This document shows positions 1 to 9,243 of a DNA stretch of 59,375 nucleotides, piece after piece. The notes beneath the pieces are model-generated. The model searched no databases. It was given only the letters and a program-made list of their open reading frames with translations, and was not told the origin of the DNA. Location: positions 1 to 59,375 of the forward strand of contig JBKHDD010000012.1 of assembly GCA_046541515.1 (NCBI GenBank). The letters are read 5' to 3'. Each line of letters starts with the position of its first letter. The stretch's first letter is position 1. A program made the translations under genes and the position numbers. The stretch is from CAYFVR01 sp046541515. Lineage in GTDB: Bacteria; Desulfobacterota; Desulfobacteria; Desulfobacterales; Desulfococcaceae.

Positions 1-3000
1 GGAAAGGCGACGAGGCCCCGGACCGCCTCCCGGACGTTGAGGGGAACCGTCGGGGAGAGCTTGAGATCGGCCTCCACCGTCTCCGGGATCATGTCGGAAG
101 CGATCCCCGGCGGCAGAACGAAGGGCGATTCCGGGTCCAGAATCCCCACTTCCTTCCGCGCCGCGGCCGGATAGCCGGGGCGGACGCCCAGTTCCCAGGA
201 CCGGTCGATGGCGACGTCCGGTCCCTCCAGGGAGAGGCGGATGATAGCCGTTCCAAAAGCGGCCGCTTCCGGCGCGGCGACGGGAAAGCGGAGCGTCTCC
301 CGTTGGTCGTCGCCAAGGTTCAGGGTCCGCTCCCCGTCCGGAAGCGTCAACGGCCCTTCGGCGGTCATTCGAATTTGAAAATCGGCCGCGGCCCCGGTGC
401 GGTTGTGGACGTCCAGGGTCAGGACGCTTTCATCCCCCGGCGCGAGAAAGCGGGGCTTGGCGAGCTGGGTCACCACCGGCGCGGCCACGGTCACCTCCCG
501 GTCGGCGGAGCCGAACCGTTCCGCGTCGAAGGCCACCGCCATCAGACGGACCTTCCCGTTGAAGTCCGGCAATTCCAGGGTGACCGTCGCTTCGCCGTTT
601 TCGTCAAAAGAAACGGGCCCCTGGAACAGGGAAAGCAGCTCCACCCGGGATTCCGGCCGTTTGCCGCCGGTGAGGTCGGCGTCGCCGCCGTAGCGCAATG
701 CCGCCATGCCGCCGTCCCGGTTTTCGATGACCCGGCCGTAGATGTCGTAGGCGTTGACGGAAAACCGCCGCCGTTCGAAAAAGTGGCCGAAGGGGTCCGG
801 CGTCTCGAAGTCGGTGATGTTGAGAATGCCCACGTCCACCGCCGCCAGGGTGACGTGGACCGGTTCCGGATCGGCGGGGGCCGGACCCGGCGGTTTGGGC
901 GGTTCTTCCAGCCGGAGGGTCACCGGCAGAGGGCCGTTGGGACGAACCTTCTCTTCCGCTTCCAGTTCAATTCCGAGCTTTCGGTGGGACCGGTCCAGCG
1001 GCAGATGGATGAGCCCCACGGAACGGTTGGGCGTGATTTTCTCCTCGGCGTCGGCCGGACGAAACACCACGGCGCCGATGTGGATGTCGTGGGCGTCCCA
1101 ACCGGCCAAAATGGGAATCTCCACCTCGGTGCCCTCCGCCGCGACGGAAACGCGGCGGGTCCAGAGCGGCTTGTTTCCCTCCACGGCGATGATCGCTTCG
1201 CCGGGATGGGGCGGCGTCACCGTCAGTTTGATGATGTCGCCGGGCCGGTAGCTCGGCCGGTCCAGCGACAGCGCCACCCGATCCGGTCGGGCGGTGTCCT
1301 CCCGCCCGGCGGACCACCAGCCCACCTGGAACCGAAGGCTCGTGGTCAAATCGGTTTCCGGATCGTGGAGCTTGAGCAGGTAATGGCCCCGCTCCAGATG
1401 GAGCCGGTAGGATTCCCCTTCCCCGCCCACGGTCAGCATGTCGGCGCGGTAGGGATAGGTTTTCTCGGTGTATTTGTATTGCCATCCGCCGGATTCGGCG
1501 TATTCCCAGTAGTAGTCCCGCTCTTCTTTGATCAGGGTGGCCTTCAGTTCGGCGGCCGGAGCGGGCGCGCCGCCGGCGCCGACCCGGATCAGTTCGAAGC
1601 CGACCGCGCCGGGCTCCACCGATTCGGGATCGAACAGCGGCCGGATTCCCACCAGCGGGTCCCCGGGCCAAACCGTTTTCGTCGCCGCCCGGGTCACGGG
1701 CCGTCCGCCGGTTTCGAACAGATCCACCGCCACCTGGACGGTCAGCGGGCTCCGGATCGACTCCCACCGGCTTTCCACGAGAATCTCGGTCTCGCCGGAA
1801 TCGTCCAGTTCGCCCTCCTCCAAATCCCAGTCGTCCCGATAGCCTTGGTCGGCCTCGCGGCCGAACCGAAATCCGGGCCGGTCGTCGAAGGGCTCCCGCA
1901 CCGGCCGGACGTGGACCCGGCCGGCGATCCGATTGCCGGCGGCGGGCGCGCCGTAGAGATAATCGCCCTCCACCAAAACCCGGAGATCGTCCTCGGGACC
2001 GGGCCGTTCCGGTTCGGCGGTCAGATGGAGCTTCATCCGCTCCGGAAGGAAGTCCTCCACCTGGACGTCGTACCGGGCGATGGGGGCCGAGGCCGACGGA
2101 TCGGTCCAGACCCGAAGCTGCCAGCGGCCGGTGGGCGCGTCCGCCGGAAAGGGAATCTCGGTCTGGTAATAGCCCGCCCCGGTCTCTTCCGCCCGCCAGG
2201 CGAAGGTCCGGGCCTCCCGGCCGTCGGGGCGGATCAGCTTGGCGGTCAACGGAACCGTTTCCACCGGTCGTCCGTCATGGTCCCGCAACAGGCCGGACAC
2301 CGTGGCGGTTTCGCCGGGTCGATAGAGATTGCGCGGGCTGTAGAGAAACAGCTCCCGGGCGCGGTAGGGCCGGTCTCCCAGTTCAAATTCGCTCAAATCC
2401 AGCGCCGGCAGGGAAAGGGGCAGAACGGCCACCGAATCGCCGGAACGGGCGGTGATCAGGCGGACCTCGCCGGGGAGGGGGCCGGAAAAAGCGAAGGCGC
2501 CCTCCTTGTCGGTTCGTCCGGCGTCGATCTCTTCGCCTTTGGACCCCAAAAAGGTCAGCGCGACGCCGGAGAGGGGTTCGCCGGTTTTCAGGGAGCTGGC
2601 GAAAACCAGAGATTCGTCTTCGTAGGCGCGGGCGTGGAGACCGATGTCGGTGACCACGAAATAGGCGCTGGGATAATCGTAGCGGAATTCCCCGGGCTGA
2701 CGGAGGATGGCCAGATACACCCCGGGCTCCGAAAGGGCCGCGATTTCCTGGACCGGGACGTGGCGGACGGCGCGGCGGTTGGGCGGCGCGTCCAGGTCGA
2801 ACCGGCCGGAAAAGACCATCTCGCCGAAGTTTCCGGCCCGGGCCAGCTCGTAGTAGTCGGCCTGTCGGGTGGTGTCGCCCCACCGGACGTAGGAGAGCAG
2901 GCCCTCCAGCCCCATGCGGTAGAACTCGGCGTAGACGCTGTCCACGTTGACCGTCACCAGCGGCAGCCCTTTGCTTTCCCCGGCCGGCAGCACGAAGCCG

Positions 3001-3428
3001 TCGCTGGCGAAGCTGACGATCGGCCTCACCTGCCGGGTTTCCACCGTGGCGCTGACCCGTTCCCCCAAGGCGGCGCCGTCGGCGGCGGTCAGGGTTTCCA
3101 AAACGGAGACGCTGTATTGGGTTTCCGGCTCCACGTGGGGAAAGTAGAGGGTCCGGCCGTCGTCGGAGATCACCCAGGCGCTTTTGAGCAGCCGCCGGGT
3201 GTCGCTGATCCGGATGTGGCCGTCGTGTCGGACCGTCGGGTCCAGCGGTTTGGAAACCACCACCGCCGCGGCCGGGCCGTTCTGGTAGGTCCGCTCTCCG
3301 ATGTCCAGCACTCGGAATTCGTCCGCGGGGCTTGCATTCTCCTTTCCGGCGGGCGCGGCCGAAGCGGGAACGGAAAGGGCTCCGAGCAGAAACAGGGAAA
3401 AGGCGAGGGACGTGATCCAGCGATTCAT
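1..3428 (-). CDS. Bacterial alpha-2-macroglobulin (YfhM-like), C-terminus outside window
   Basis: The first 1142 residues of a large exported protein that should trap foreign proteases in the periplasm. ATG at 3428 follows a GGGAGG ribosome site. Residues 1-25 form a Sec signal peptide ending in PASAAP; there is no lipobox cysteine, unlike E. coli YfhM. Strings of MG-type beta domains follow, with family phrases such as YRPGDIIKLTV and AKPRFLAPGDES, typical of the bacterial family. The reading frame is open to the window edge, ending at PLNVREAVRGLVAF. In this family that stretch directly precedes the CxEQ thioester, so the reactive bait and thioester half lies just beyond base 1. A penicillin-binding protein is encoded nearby, echoing the known yfhM-pbpC pairing. 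Whether it has the thioester cannot be seen. Confidence 0.88.
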   Translation of the reverse strand, partial: MNRWITSLAFSLFLLGALSVPASAAPAGKENASPADEFRVLDIGERTYQNGPAAAVVVSKPLDPTVRHDGHIRISDTRRLLKSAWVISDDGRTLYFPHVEPETQYSVSVLETLTAADGAALGERVSATVETRQVRPIVSFASDGFVLPAGESKGLPLVTVNVDSVYAEFYRMGLEGLLSYVRWGDTTRQADYYELARAGNFGEMVFSGRFDLDAPPNRRAVRHVPVQEIAALSEPGVYLAILRQPGEFRYDYPSAYFVVTDIGLHARAYEDESLVFASSLKTGEPLSGVALTFLGSKGEEIDAGRTDKEGAFAFSGPLPGEVRLITARSGDSVAVLPLSLPALDLSEFELGDRPYRARELFLYSPRNLYRPGETATVSGLLRDHDGRPVETVPLTAKLIRPDGREARTFAWRAEETGAGYYQTEIPFPADAPTGRWQLRVWTDPSASAPIARYDVQVEDFLPERMKLHLTAEPERPGPEDDLRVLVEGDYLYGAPAAGNRIAGRVHVRPVREPFDDRPGFRFGREADQGYRDDWDLEEGELDDSGETEILVESRWESIRSPLTVQVAVDLFETGGRPVTRAATKTVWPGDPLVGIRPLFDPESVEPGAVGFELIRVGAGGAPAPAAELKATLIKEERDYYWEYAESGGWQYKYTEKTYPYRADMLTVGGEGESYRLHLERGHYLLKLHDPETDLTTSLRFQVGWWSAGREDTARPDRVALSLDRPSYRPGDIIKLTVTPPHPGEAIIAVEGNKPLWTRRVSVAAEGTEVEIPILAGWDAHDIHIGAVVFRPADAEEKITPNRSVGLIHLPLDRSHRKLGIELEAEEKVRPNGPLPVTLRLEEPPKPPGPAPADPEPVHVTLAAVDVGILNITDFETPDPFGHFFERRRFSVNAYDIYGRVIENRDGGMAALRYGGDADLTGGKRPESRVELLSLFQGPVSFDENGEATVTLELPDFNGKVRLMAVAFDAERFGSADREVTVAAPVVTQLAKPRFLAPGDESVLTLDVHNRTGAAADFQIRMTAEGPLTLPDGERTLNLGDDQRETLRFPVAAPEAAAFGTAIIRLSLEGPDVAIDRSWELGVRPGYPAAARKEVGILDPESPFVLPPGIASDMIPETVEADLKLSPTVPLNVREAVRGLVAF

Positions 3429-3603
3429 GGCGGCCTCCCGGCGGAAAACCCCGTGGGTCGGGGCGATGAGGGAACGAGGTTTTGACGCGGACGATCGTGG
3501 CCACATTGGCCAATGGGAGCCAATGGGAAATGATCCAAACGGTTTGCCCAAATGGGCTGCAAAATGGCGTGATTCGACCCGCGCCCAAATCCGTTTTCCG
3601 GAT

Positions 3604-3945
3604 TCAGTTCTGGAAGGCGAAATCGTAAATCAGCGCCTTGATCACATGAATGTCGTCGGGCGAAATATCCAGAAACTCGAACCCGATGGTGAAGTAGTTG
3701 GGATTGACGTCCCGTTTGCACCACATGCATTCCACGTCGAAGGTGATTTGTTTTTTTCGGTCAATTTCCTCCGGCAGCAACATTCTAAGGGAATATCGAG
3801 TACCCAAATCCACGGGGTGGACGCTCACCACTTTCATCCCCCGGGTGGTGATGTCCACCAACTGTCCAATCATCTGATCCGTATCCCGGTCGAAGATCCG
3901 GAGGTAATAAATAATGTTCCGACGCTTGTCTTTCCGCTTGTTCAT
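3604..3945 (-). CDS. Single-domain PilZ protein
   Basis: A 113-residue cytosolic protein. ATG at 3945 has an AAAGGAG site about eight bases upstream, which fixes the start; longer in-frame extensions look non-coding. It begins with a basic run (MNKRKDKRRN) leading to YYLRIFDRDT, and has DITTRG at residues 31-36, a variant of the PilZ D/NxSxxG motif with Thr for Ser. The N-terminal arginines could supply the RxxxR half of a cyclic-di-GMP site. PilZ proteins bind c-di-GMP or act as protein-interaction modules. The gene lies 175 bases upstream of the alpha-2-macroglobulin on the same strand, so the two may be co-transcribed. No regulator domain is attached. Confidence 0.85.
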   Translation of the reverse strand: MNKRKDKRRNIIYYLRIFDRDTDQMIGQLVDITTRGMKVVSVHPVDLGTRYSLRMLLPEEIDRKKQITFDVECMWCKRDVNPNYFTIGFEFLDISPDDIHVIKALIYDFAFQN

Positions 3946-4213
3946 CAGGTTGACTCCTTTTCGCGCCGCGTTCCCCCGCTCGGAAGCCCCGCGATCGCCG
4001 CGCGGGCGGCGGATTCCGGGCCTTGCCCATGCCTTTAATCCGTTTATCAGAAACCAATGAAAAGGACAAGGTTTCGGAAGAGTTATCTCAAGGGCCATAG
4101 CCCTTGGAAATGTTGGACATTTCGGTTCGAAACGGTTGATTTTCCGAGGGGAGTCTGGTACTTGTAACATAATCTCCGTCCAATCGCCCACCGTCAACCC
4201 GATCGAAACGCCC

Positions 4214-7200
4214 ATGCCCCTTCCGCCCAATCCCTACGCGCCCGCCCATCCCGTGCCGGAGCCCCCGTCCTTTGTCGGCCGGGGGGAGTTGCTGGCGGAA
4301 CTCTTTCGCGCCCTGACCGGCGCGGAATCTCCTTTGCTTCTTTTGTTCGGTCCCCGTCGAATCGGAAAGACTTCGCTGCTTCGTCATCTGCGCGGCCATC
4401 TGGCCGAGCGCGGTCCTTTTTTGCCGGTCTACCTGGATCCCGCCTCCGTCGGACCCGGCCCGGCCGAGGCCGTTTTGCGCCGGCTTTGCCGGAAACTGGC
4501 CCGGGAGCTGGGGATGCCGGCGCTGGCGGAAACCAACCCCGACCCGGGCTGGTTCCCCGGGGAACTCAGCCGACGCCTGTCCGCCACCTTTCCGCCGGGT
4601 CGGCGACTGGTGCTGCTTCTGGATGAACCGGCCCCGGGAGAGGGGCCTGGCGGCGTTCAGGCCGCCCGGGAGATGTACCGCGCCTTTCTCCGCTTTTTGA
4701 ACGCGGCCGGCGGCGGCGCGACGGGAATCCTCGCCATGGGACGCCGGGCCGACGATCTGGAGGTCCTCCGTCCCGACCTTCCCGCCGGCGCGGAAACCTT
4801 CACCATCGGATGTCTGACCGCCGCCGAAACGGAACGGTTGATTCGACTTTCCGAAAGCGAAGGCGGCCTCGCCTGGTCCGACGCGGAGGTTGCGGCCGTG
4901 CGGGACCAAACCGGCGGCCATCCCTATCTCACGCAGCTGTTTTGCCATCGGGCCTGGGAAGGCCGCGCCGTCGGCGCGGACGGCGCGCTGGTGGAAACCG
5001 GGTCGATCCGCCGGCTGGCCCCCGAGGTGGCCTCGGATGTCGAGCCGTTGCTGACCGGCATTTGGCGGGGCCTGGGCGCGGCCGAACGGGCGGTGGCGAC
5101 CCTGCTGGCCGAGGACGATTCCATCGCTTCCCCCGAAGCGCTTTCCGACCTTCTTTTGAGTCGGAATCTGTACCATCCCAACGGCGATTTGAACCGGACC
5201 CTGGATCGGCTGACCCGATGGGAATTGCTCCATTATCGCGGCGGGCGCATGACCCTGGGCATTCGGCTGATCCGGGACTGGGTCGCGGCCCACAAGCCCG
5301 CCGAAACGGTCCGGGACGAACTGGCGGCGATGGCCGAGGAACATTTTCGGATCGGCCGGGAGCGATATCGGGCCAGGGACTGGACCAACGCGGAGCGGCG
5401 TCTCCGACGTTCCCTGGCGCTGGCCCCGGACCATCGGCGGGCCGCCGCCCTGCTGGCGCGGCTTTTGCTCGGGCTTCGGCGAACCGGGGACGCCGTGGCC
5501 CTGCTGGAGCCGCTGTACGAGTTCCGCTTTCCGGAATTCAAGGGCCTTTACGTGCGGGCGTTGGTGGCCCATGCGGTGCAAATGGCCCGGGACGAAGACG
5601 TTCGGCTGGCCCTGTACGAAACCGCCCTGGACATCGATCCTCAATCCGGAGACGCGCTGGCCGGTCGGCGAGAGATCCTGGAGGTCCGAGGAGACCGGGC
5701 GCGGGAGGACGGGAATCCCGCGGCGGCGTTGACCCTTTATCGGGAAGCCGGGACGCTGGAAAAAGCCCGGGAAATCGAGGACTCCCTCGGCCGAATCGAG
5801 CGGCTTCGCGACCGGCGAAGGCGGCGACGGCGAAAGACCGCAATTTGGCTGGCCGGGAGCGCCGCGGTTCTGATCGTTCTTTCGGGGATCACCGCGTTCG
5901 CCCTTTACGCCGGCTATCGCCATCTTTCCGAAGACTTGCCCCGGATCGACAGCCTCACCGATTACCGGCCGCCCGAGGTCACCAAAGTTTTCGCCGCCGA
6001 CGGTCGTCCCATCGGGGAATTTTATCGGGAGCGGCGATACGTGATGGGGCTGGACCAAATGCCGGCCCATCTGATCAACGCCTTCATCGCCACCGAGGAC
6101 GCCCGCTTTTTTTCCCATGATGGACTCGACCCGGTGGGCATCCTGCGGGCGTTTTTTAAGAACATCGAAGCGGGCGCCATCGTTCAGGGCGGCTCCACCA
6201 TCACCCAGCAGGTGATCAAATCTTTTCTGCTGACCCCGGAACGGTCCTACCGGCGGAAAATGCGGGAGGCGATTTTGGCCTACCGCATCGACCGGGCCTT
6301 CAGCAAAGAGGAGATTTTGTTTCTCTACCTCAACCAGATTTACCTGGGAGAAGGCGCCTACGGGGTGGAGGGGGCGGCCCGGACCTATTTCGACAAATCG
6401 GCGGCGGACTTGACCCTGGCCCAATCGGCCTTGCTGGCCGGCCTCGCAAAGGCCCCCAGCCGGGACTCGCCGGTGCGCCACCCCGACGCCGCCATGGCGC
6501 GGAGGGGATTGGTGCTGGATCGGATGCAAATCGAGGGCTACATCACGCCAGCCGACGCCGAGGCGGCACGAAGCGCGCCGCTGGGGCTTGCGGACCGGCG
6601 GAATCTGTTTCGGGAGGAGACGCCGTTTTTCACCGAACAGGTTCGTCGCGAATTGGCCCGGGATTACGGCTACCGAGCGCTTTACGCCGGTGGACTTCGG
6701 GTGTACACCACGGTCGATCCGACCTTGCAGGCGGCGGCCCGGGAGGCGGTCCGGGAAGGGCTGGACGCGCTGGAAAGCCGACATCGATACCCCCGGGGGT
6801 TTCGTCCCGAGGCGGCCCTGATCTGCCTGGAGCCCGGAACCGGACGGGTCCGCGCGCTGGTGGGCGGGCGGGATTTCGACGACAGCCATTTCAACCGGGC
6901 GGTGCAGGCCCGAAGGCAACCGGGCTCTGCCTTTAAACCGGTGATTTACGCCGCCGCGCTGGACGCCGGGTTCACCCCCATGACCGTGCTGATGGATTCC
7001 CCGTTTTCCATGCCGGACAACGGCGAGCTGTGGCGACCCTCCAACTACGACGGAAAATTCGAGGGGCCCATCCGCCTTCGCCGCGCGTTGGCGCGGTCCC
7101 GCAACGTTCCGGTGGTCCGGGTGCTTCAGTCCATCGGAGTGGATTACGCCATCGACTACGCCCGCCAGTTGGGCATTTCCTCCCGGCTCAACCGGGGCTT

Positions 7201-7837
7201 GTCTTTGGCCCTGGGCGCGTCGGGGGTTTCCCTGCTGGAGCTGGTGAACGCCTACGGCGTGTTCGCCAACCATGGGGATCGGGTGGAGCCGATCTTCATC
7301 GAACGGGTGGAGGACCGGGACGGGAACGTGATTTCCGCCGATCCGCCGCCGCCCAGGGGGGTGGTGGACCCGGCCACCGCTTTTTTGATGACCGACCTCC
7401 TTCAGGAAGCGGTCAACCGCGGGACCGGCCATCGGGCGAAACAGCTCGGCCGGCCCGCCGCCGGCAAAACGGGAACCACCAACGATTTCCGGGACGCCTG
7501 GTTTCTGGGCTACACCCCGGATTTCATCGCGGGGGCCTGGGTCGGCTTCGACGTGGAACGGCCGCTGGGAAGCCGGGAAACCGGCGCCAAGGCCGCCAGT
7601 CCCATCTGGCTTTCCTTCATGGAAAAGGCCCACGAGGGGTTGCCGGTGCGGGAGTTCCCGCCCCCGCCGGAGGGCGTGGTCTACGCCGAGATGGATTTGC
7701 AGACCGGTTACCGGCCCGGGCTCTACAGCGTGGCCGTGGCCGGCGATTGGTTCAAAGAAGGCACCGAACCCGGCCCGGCCCCGGTCCGACATCAGATCGT
7801 GACCGAGCCGGAGGATTTCTTCAAGGCGGGATTGTAG
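4214..7837 (+). CDS. AAA ATPase-TPR-PBP1A fusion (bifunctional peptidoglycan synthase with cytoplasmic ATPase arm)
   Basis: 1207 residues from ATG 4214. An in-frame TTG at 4136 is possible; neither start has a clear ribosome site. Residues 1-350 are an AAA/Orc-like ATPase: NPYAPAHPVPEPPSFVGR entry, Walker A GPRRIGKTS (46-54), Walker B LVLLLDE (132-138). Residues about 370-530 are helical TPR-like repeats, followed by a run of arginines and one membrane helix (about 543-566). Outside the membrane, the glycosyltransferase (GT51) has catalytic Glu in ATEDARFF (E628) and GGSTITQQ. The transpeptidase has SAFK (S905), SRN (962-964) and KTGT (1085-1088), so both activities look intact. The large OB insert of E. 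coli PBP1A seems absent. Most PBP1A proteins begin a few residues before the membrane helix, so the 540-residue cytoplasmic arm is the novelty. The reading frame is uninterrupted. Confidence 0.93.
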   Translation: MPLPPNPYAPAHPVPEPPSFVGRGELLAELFRALTGAESPLLLLFGPRRIGKTSLLRHLRGHLAERGPFLPVYLDPASVGPGPAEAVLRRLCRKLARELGMPALAETNPDPGWFPGELSRRLSATFPPGRRLVLLLDEPAPGEGPGGVQAAREMYRAFLRFLNAAGGGATGILAMGRRADDLEVLRPDLPAGAETFTIGCLTAAETERLIRLSESEGGLAWSDAEVAAVRDQTGGHPYLTQLFCHRAWEGRAVGADGALVETGSIRRLAPEVASDVEPLLTGIWRGLGAAERAVATLLAEDDSIASPEALSDLLLSRNLYHPNGDLNRTLDRLTRWELLHYRGGRMTLGIRLIRDWVAAHKPAETVRDELAAMAEEHFRIGRERYRARDWTNAERRLRRSLALAPDHRRAAALLARLLLGLRRTGDAVALLEPLYEFRFPEFKGLYVRALVAHAVQMARDEDVRLALYETALDIDPQSGDALAGRREILEVRGDRAREDGNPAAALTLYREAGTLEKAREIEDSLGRIERLRDRRRRRRRKTAIWLAGSAAVLIVLSGITAFALYAGYRHLSEDLPRIDSLTDYRPPEVTKVFAADGRPIGEFYRERRYVMGLDQMPAHLINAFIATEDARFFSHDGLDPVGILRAFFKNIEAGAIVQGGSTITQQVIKSFLLTPERSYRRKMREAILAYRIDRAFSKEEILFLYLNQIYLGEGAYGVEGAARTYFDKSAADLTLAQSALLAGLAKAPSRDSPVRHPDAAMARRGLVLDRMQIEGYITPADAEAARSAPLGLADRRNLFREETPFFTEQVRRELARDYGYRALYAGGLRVYTTVDPTLQAAAREAVREGLDALESRHRYPRGFRPEAALICLEPGTGRVRALVGGRDFDDSHFNRAVQARRQPGSAFKPVIYAAALDAGFTPMTVLMDSPFSMPDNGELWRPSNYDGKFEGPIRLRRALARSRNVPVVRVLQSIGVDYAIDYARQLGISSRLNRGLSLALGASGVSLLELVNAYGVFANHGDRVEPIFIERVEDRDGNVISADPPPPRGVVDPATAFLMTDLLQEAVNRGTGHRAKQLGRPAAGKTGTTNDFRDAWFLGYTPDFIAGAWVGFDVERPLGSRETGAKAASPIWLSFMEKAHEGLPVREFPPPPEGVVYAEMDLQTGYRPGLYSVAVAGDWFKEGTEPGPAPVRHQIVTEPEDFFKAGL

Positions 7838-8006
7838 CGCCCAACCCGGCTCAATCCAAGGGAAGCGGATCGGCCGGGTTTATGCCCGGTTGGATCGCGC
7901 CCCACAAGAGCGGGGCAGGACAGATCAAGCCGGGGCGGACGGGACCATGGAGGGGCGAGGATTGCCCTTCCATTTCTTTTTACCCTCAACGGAACAAGAG
8001 AATTTC

Positions 8007-9203
8007 ATGCCACCATACAGCAACGCCGGTCCGGGAACCTCTGCGGTCTGGGCCGGCGAAGAAGAAGCGATCATGCCCGGCGTCACCCAGGTGCCGGTTG
8101 TCCACAGCGTTTCCTTTGGGTACGACGACGTGGACCAATGGAAGGACGTGGCACTGGGCAACCAGCCCGGCCACATCTACGGCCGGAACACCAATCCTAC
8201 CGTCGCCGCCTTGGAGGAAAAAATTCGCCGGCTGGAAGGGGCGGAAGCCGCCACCTCCGCCGCCGCGGGCATGGCCGTCATCAGCGCCACCCTTTTCGGT
8301 CTGTTGAAATCCGGCGACCGGGTGGTCTCGGTGAAGGACACCTACGGCGGGACCAACGTCATCTTTAGCGAGTTTTTCCCTCGGTTCGGCATCGAGGCGG
8401 CGCTGTGCGACACCACCGATCACGAAGCCATTGAAGCGGAAGTGGCCAAGGGCTGCCAACTCCTTTATTTGGAAAGCCCCACCAACCCGACCATCAAGGT
8501 GCTGGACATCCCCCGGCTGGCCAAGGCGGGTCGAAAGGCCGGGGCGATCGTGGTGGTGGACAACACCTTCGCCACGCCCATCAACCAGCGTCCTTTGGAA
8601 CTGGGCGCCCACCTGAGCCTCCACAGCGCCACCAAATTCCTCAACGGCCACGCCGACGCCCTGGGCGGACTGGTCTGCGGGCCGTCCGACCTGATTCAAA
8701 AAGTCTACCATTACCGGGAGATCAACGGCGCCGCCCTTGATCCCATGGCCGCCTACCTGATTCTGCGCGGCATGAAGACCCTCCACCTGCGGGTGGCCCG
8801 CCAGAACGAAAACGCTCTGGCCGTCGCCCGCTTTTTGGAGACGCACCCCGGGATCGGCGCGGTTTTTTACGCCGGGCTTCCCGGCGATCCGGGCCATGAA
8901 ATCGCCAAGCGGCAGATGTCGGGATTTGGCGGCGTGCTCAGCTTTCGGCTGTCGGAGGATTCCTTCGACGCCGTCCGCCGGTTCCTGCCGCGGTTGCGGT
9001 ACGCCCATCGGGCCGCCAACCTCGGATCGGTGGAGACCATCGCCGGTCCCCCCGCCACCACCAGCCACGTGGAATGCACCGCGGAGGAACGGGCGGCCTT
9101 GGGCATTCCCGAAAGCCTGATCCGATATTCGGTGGGCGTGGAGGACGTGGAGGACCTCGTCGCCGATCTGGACGCGGCGCTCAAGGCGACGGTAACGGGA
9201 TAA
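8007..9203 (+). CDS. PLP-dependent Cys/Met metabolism enzyme (cystathionine gamma-synthase / gamma-lyase family)
   Basis: 398 residues from ATG 8007; upstream in-frame sequence is not protein-like. The PLP-binding lysine is K210 in SLHSATKFLNGH. IYGRNTNPT (57-65) supplies the Tyr/Arg that contact phosphate from the neighbouring subunit, and D185 in VVVDNTFATP pairs with the pyridine ring. Length is normal for the MetB/MetC/MGL fold. The family includes cystathionine gamma-synthase, cystathionine gamma-lyase and methionine gamma-lyase; substrate cannot be fixed by eye. It faces a convergent lysine-ketoglutarate reductase gene 40 bases away, with only a weak 6-bp inverted repeat between them. 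The 169-base upstream gap has short GC hairpins, but I cannot recognise a SAM or other riboswitch. Confidence 0.9.
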   Translation: MPPYSNAGPGTSAVWAGEEEAIMPGVTQVPVVHSVSFGYDDVDQWKDVALGNQPGHIYGRNTNPTVAALEEKIRRLEGAEAATSAAAGMAVISATLFGLLKSGDRVVSVKDTYGGTNVIFSEFFPRFGIEAALCDTTDHEAIEAEVAKGCQLLYLESPTNPTIKVLDIPRLAKAGRKAGAIVVVDNTFATPINQRPLELGAHLSLHSATKFLNGHADALGGLVCGPSDLIQKVYHYREINGAALDPMAAYLILRGMKTLHLRVARQNENALAVARFLETHPGIGAVFYAGLPGDPGHEIAKRQMSGFGGVLSFRLSEDSFDAVRRFLPRLRYAHRAANLGSVETIAGPPATTSHVECTAEERAALGIPESLIRYSVGVEDVEDLVADLDAALKATVTG

Positions 9204-9243
9204 AAGTGGGAACGGGATAAAATGTGGGTTCCCGAAATCCGTT

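Noticed and set aside
303..3485. 1060-codon open frame on the plus strand
   Set aside because: It lies opposite the alpha-2-macroglobulin. Its translation is rich in Gly, Pro, His, Arg and Gln with no domain, the usual result of a GC-rich antisense frame.
4088..7792. 1234-codon minus-strand frame
   Set aside because: Antisense shadow of the ATPase-PBP1A gene; no conserved motif, whereas the plus strand has all PBP motifs.
7838..8006. Possible SAM or other riboswitch ahead of the Cys/Met enzyme
   Set aside because: Only short five-bp GC hairpins; none of the conserved SAM-I, SAM-II or SAH core elements could be matched.
9204..9243. Terminator between convergent genes
   Set aside because: GGGAAC/GTTCCC gives only six bp with a 14-base loop and no T-tract.
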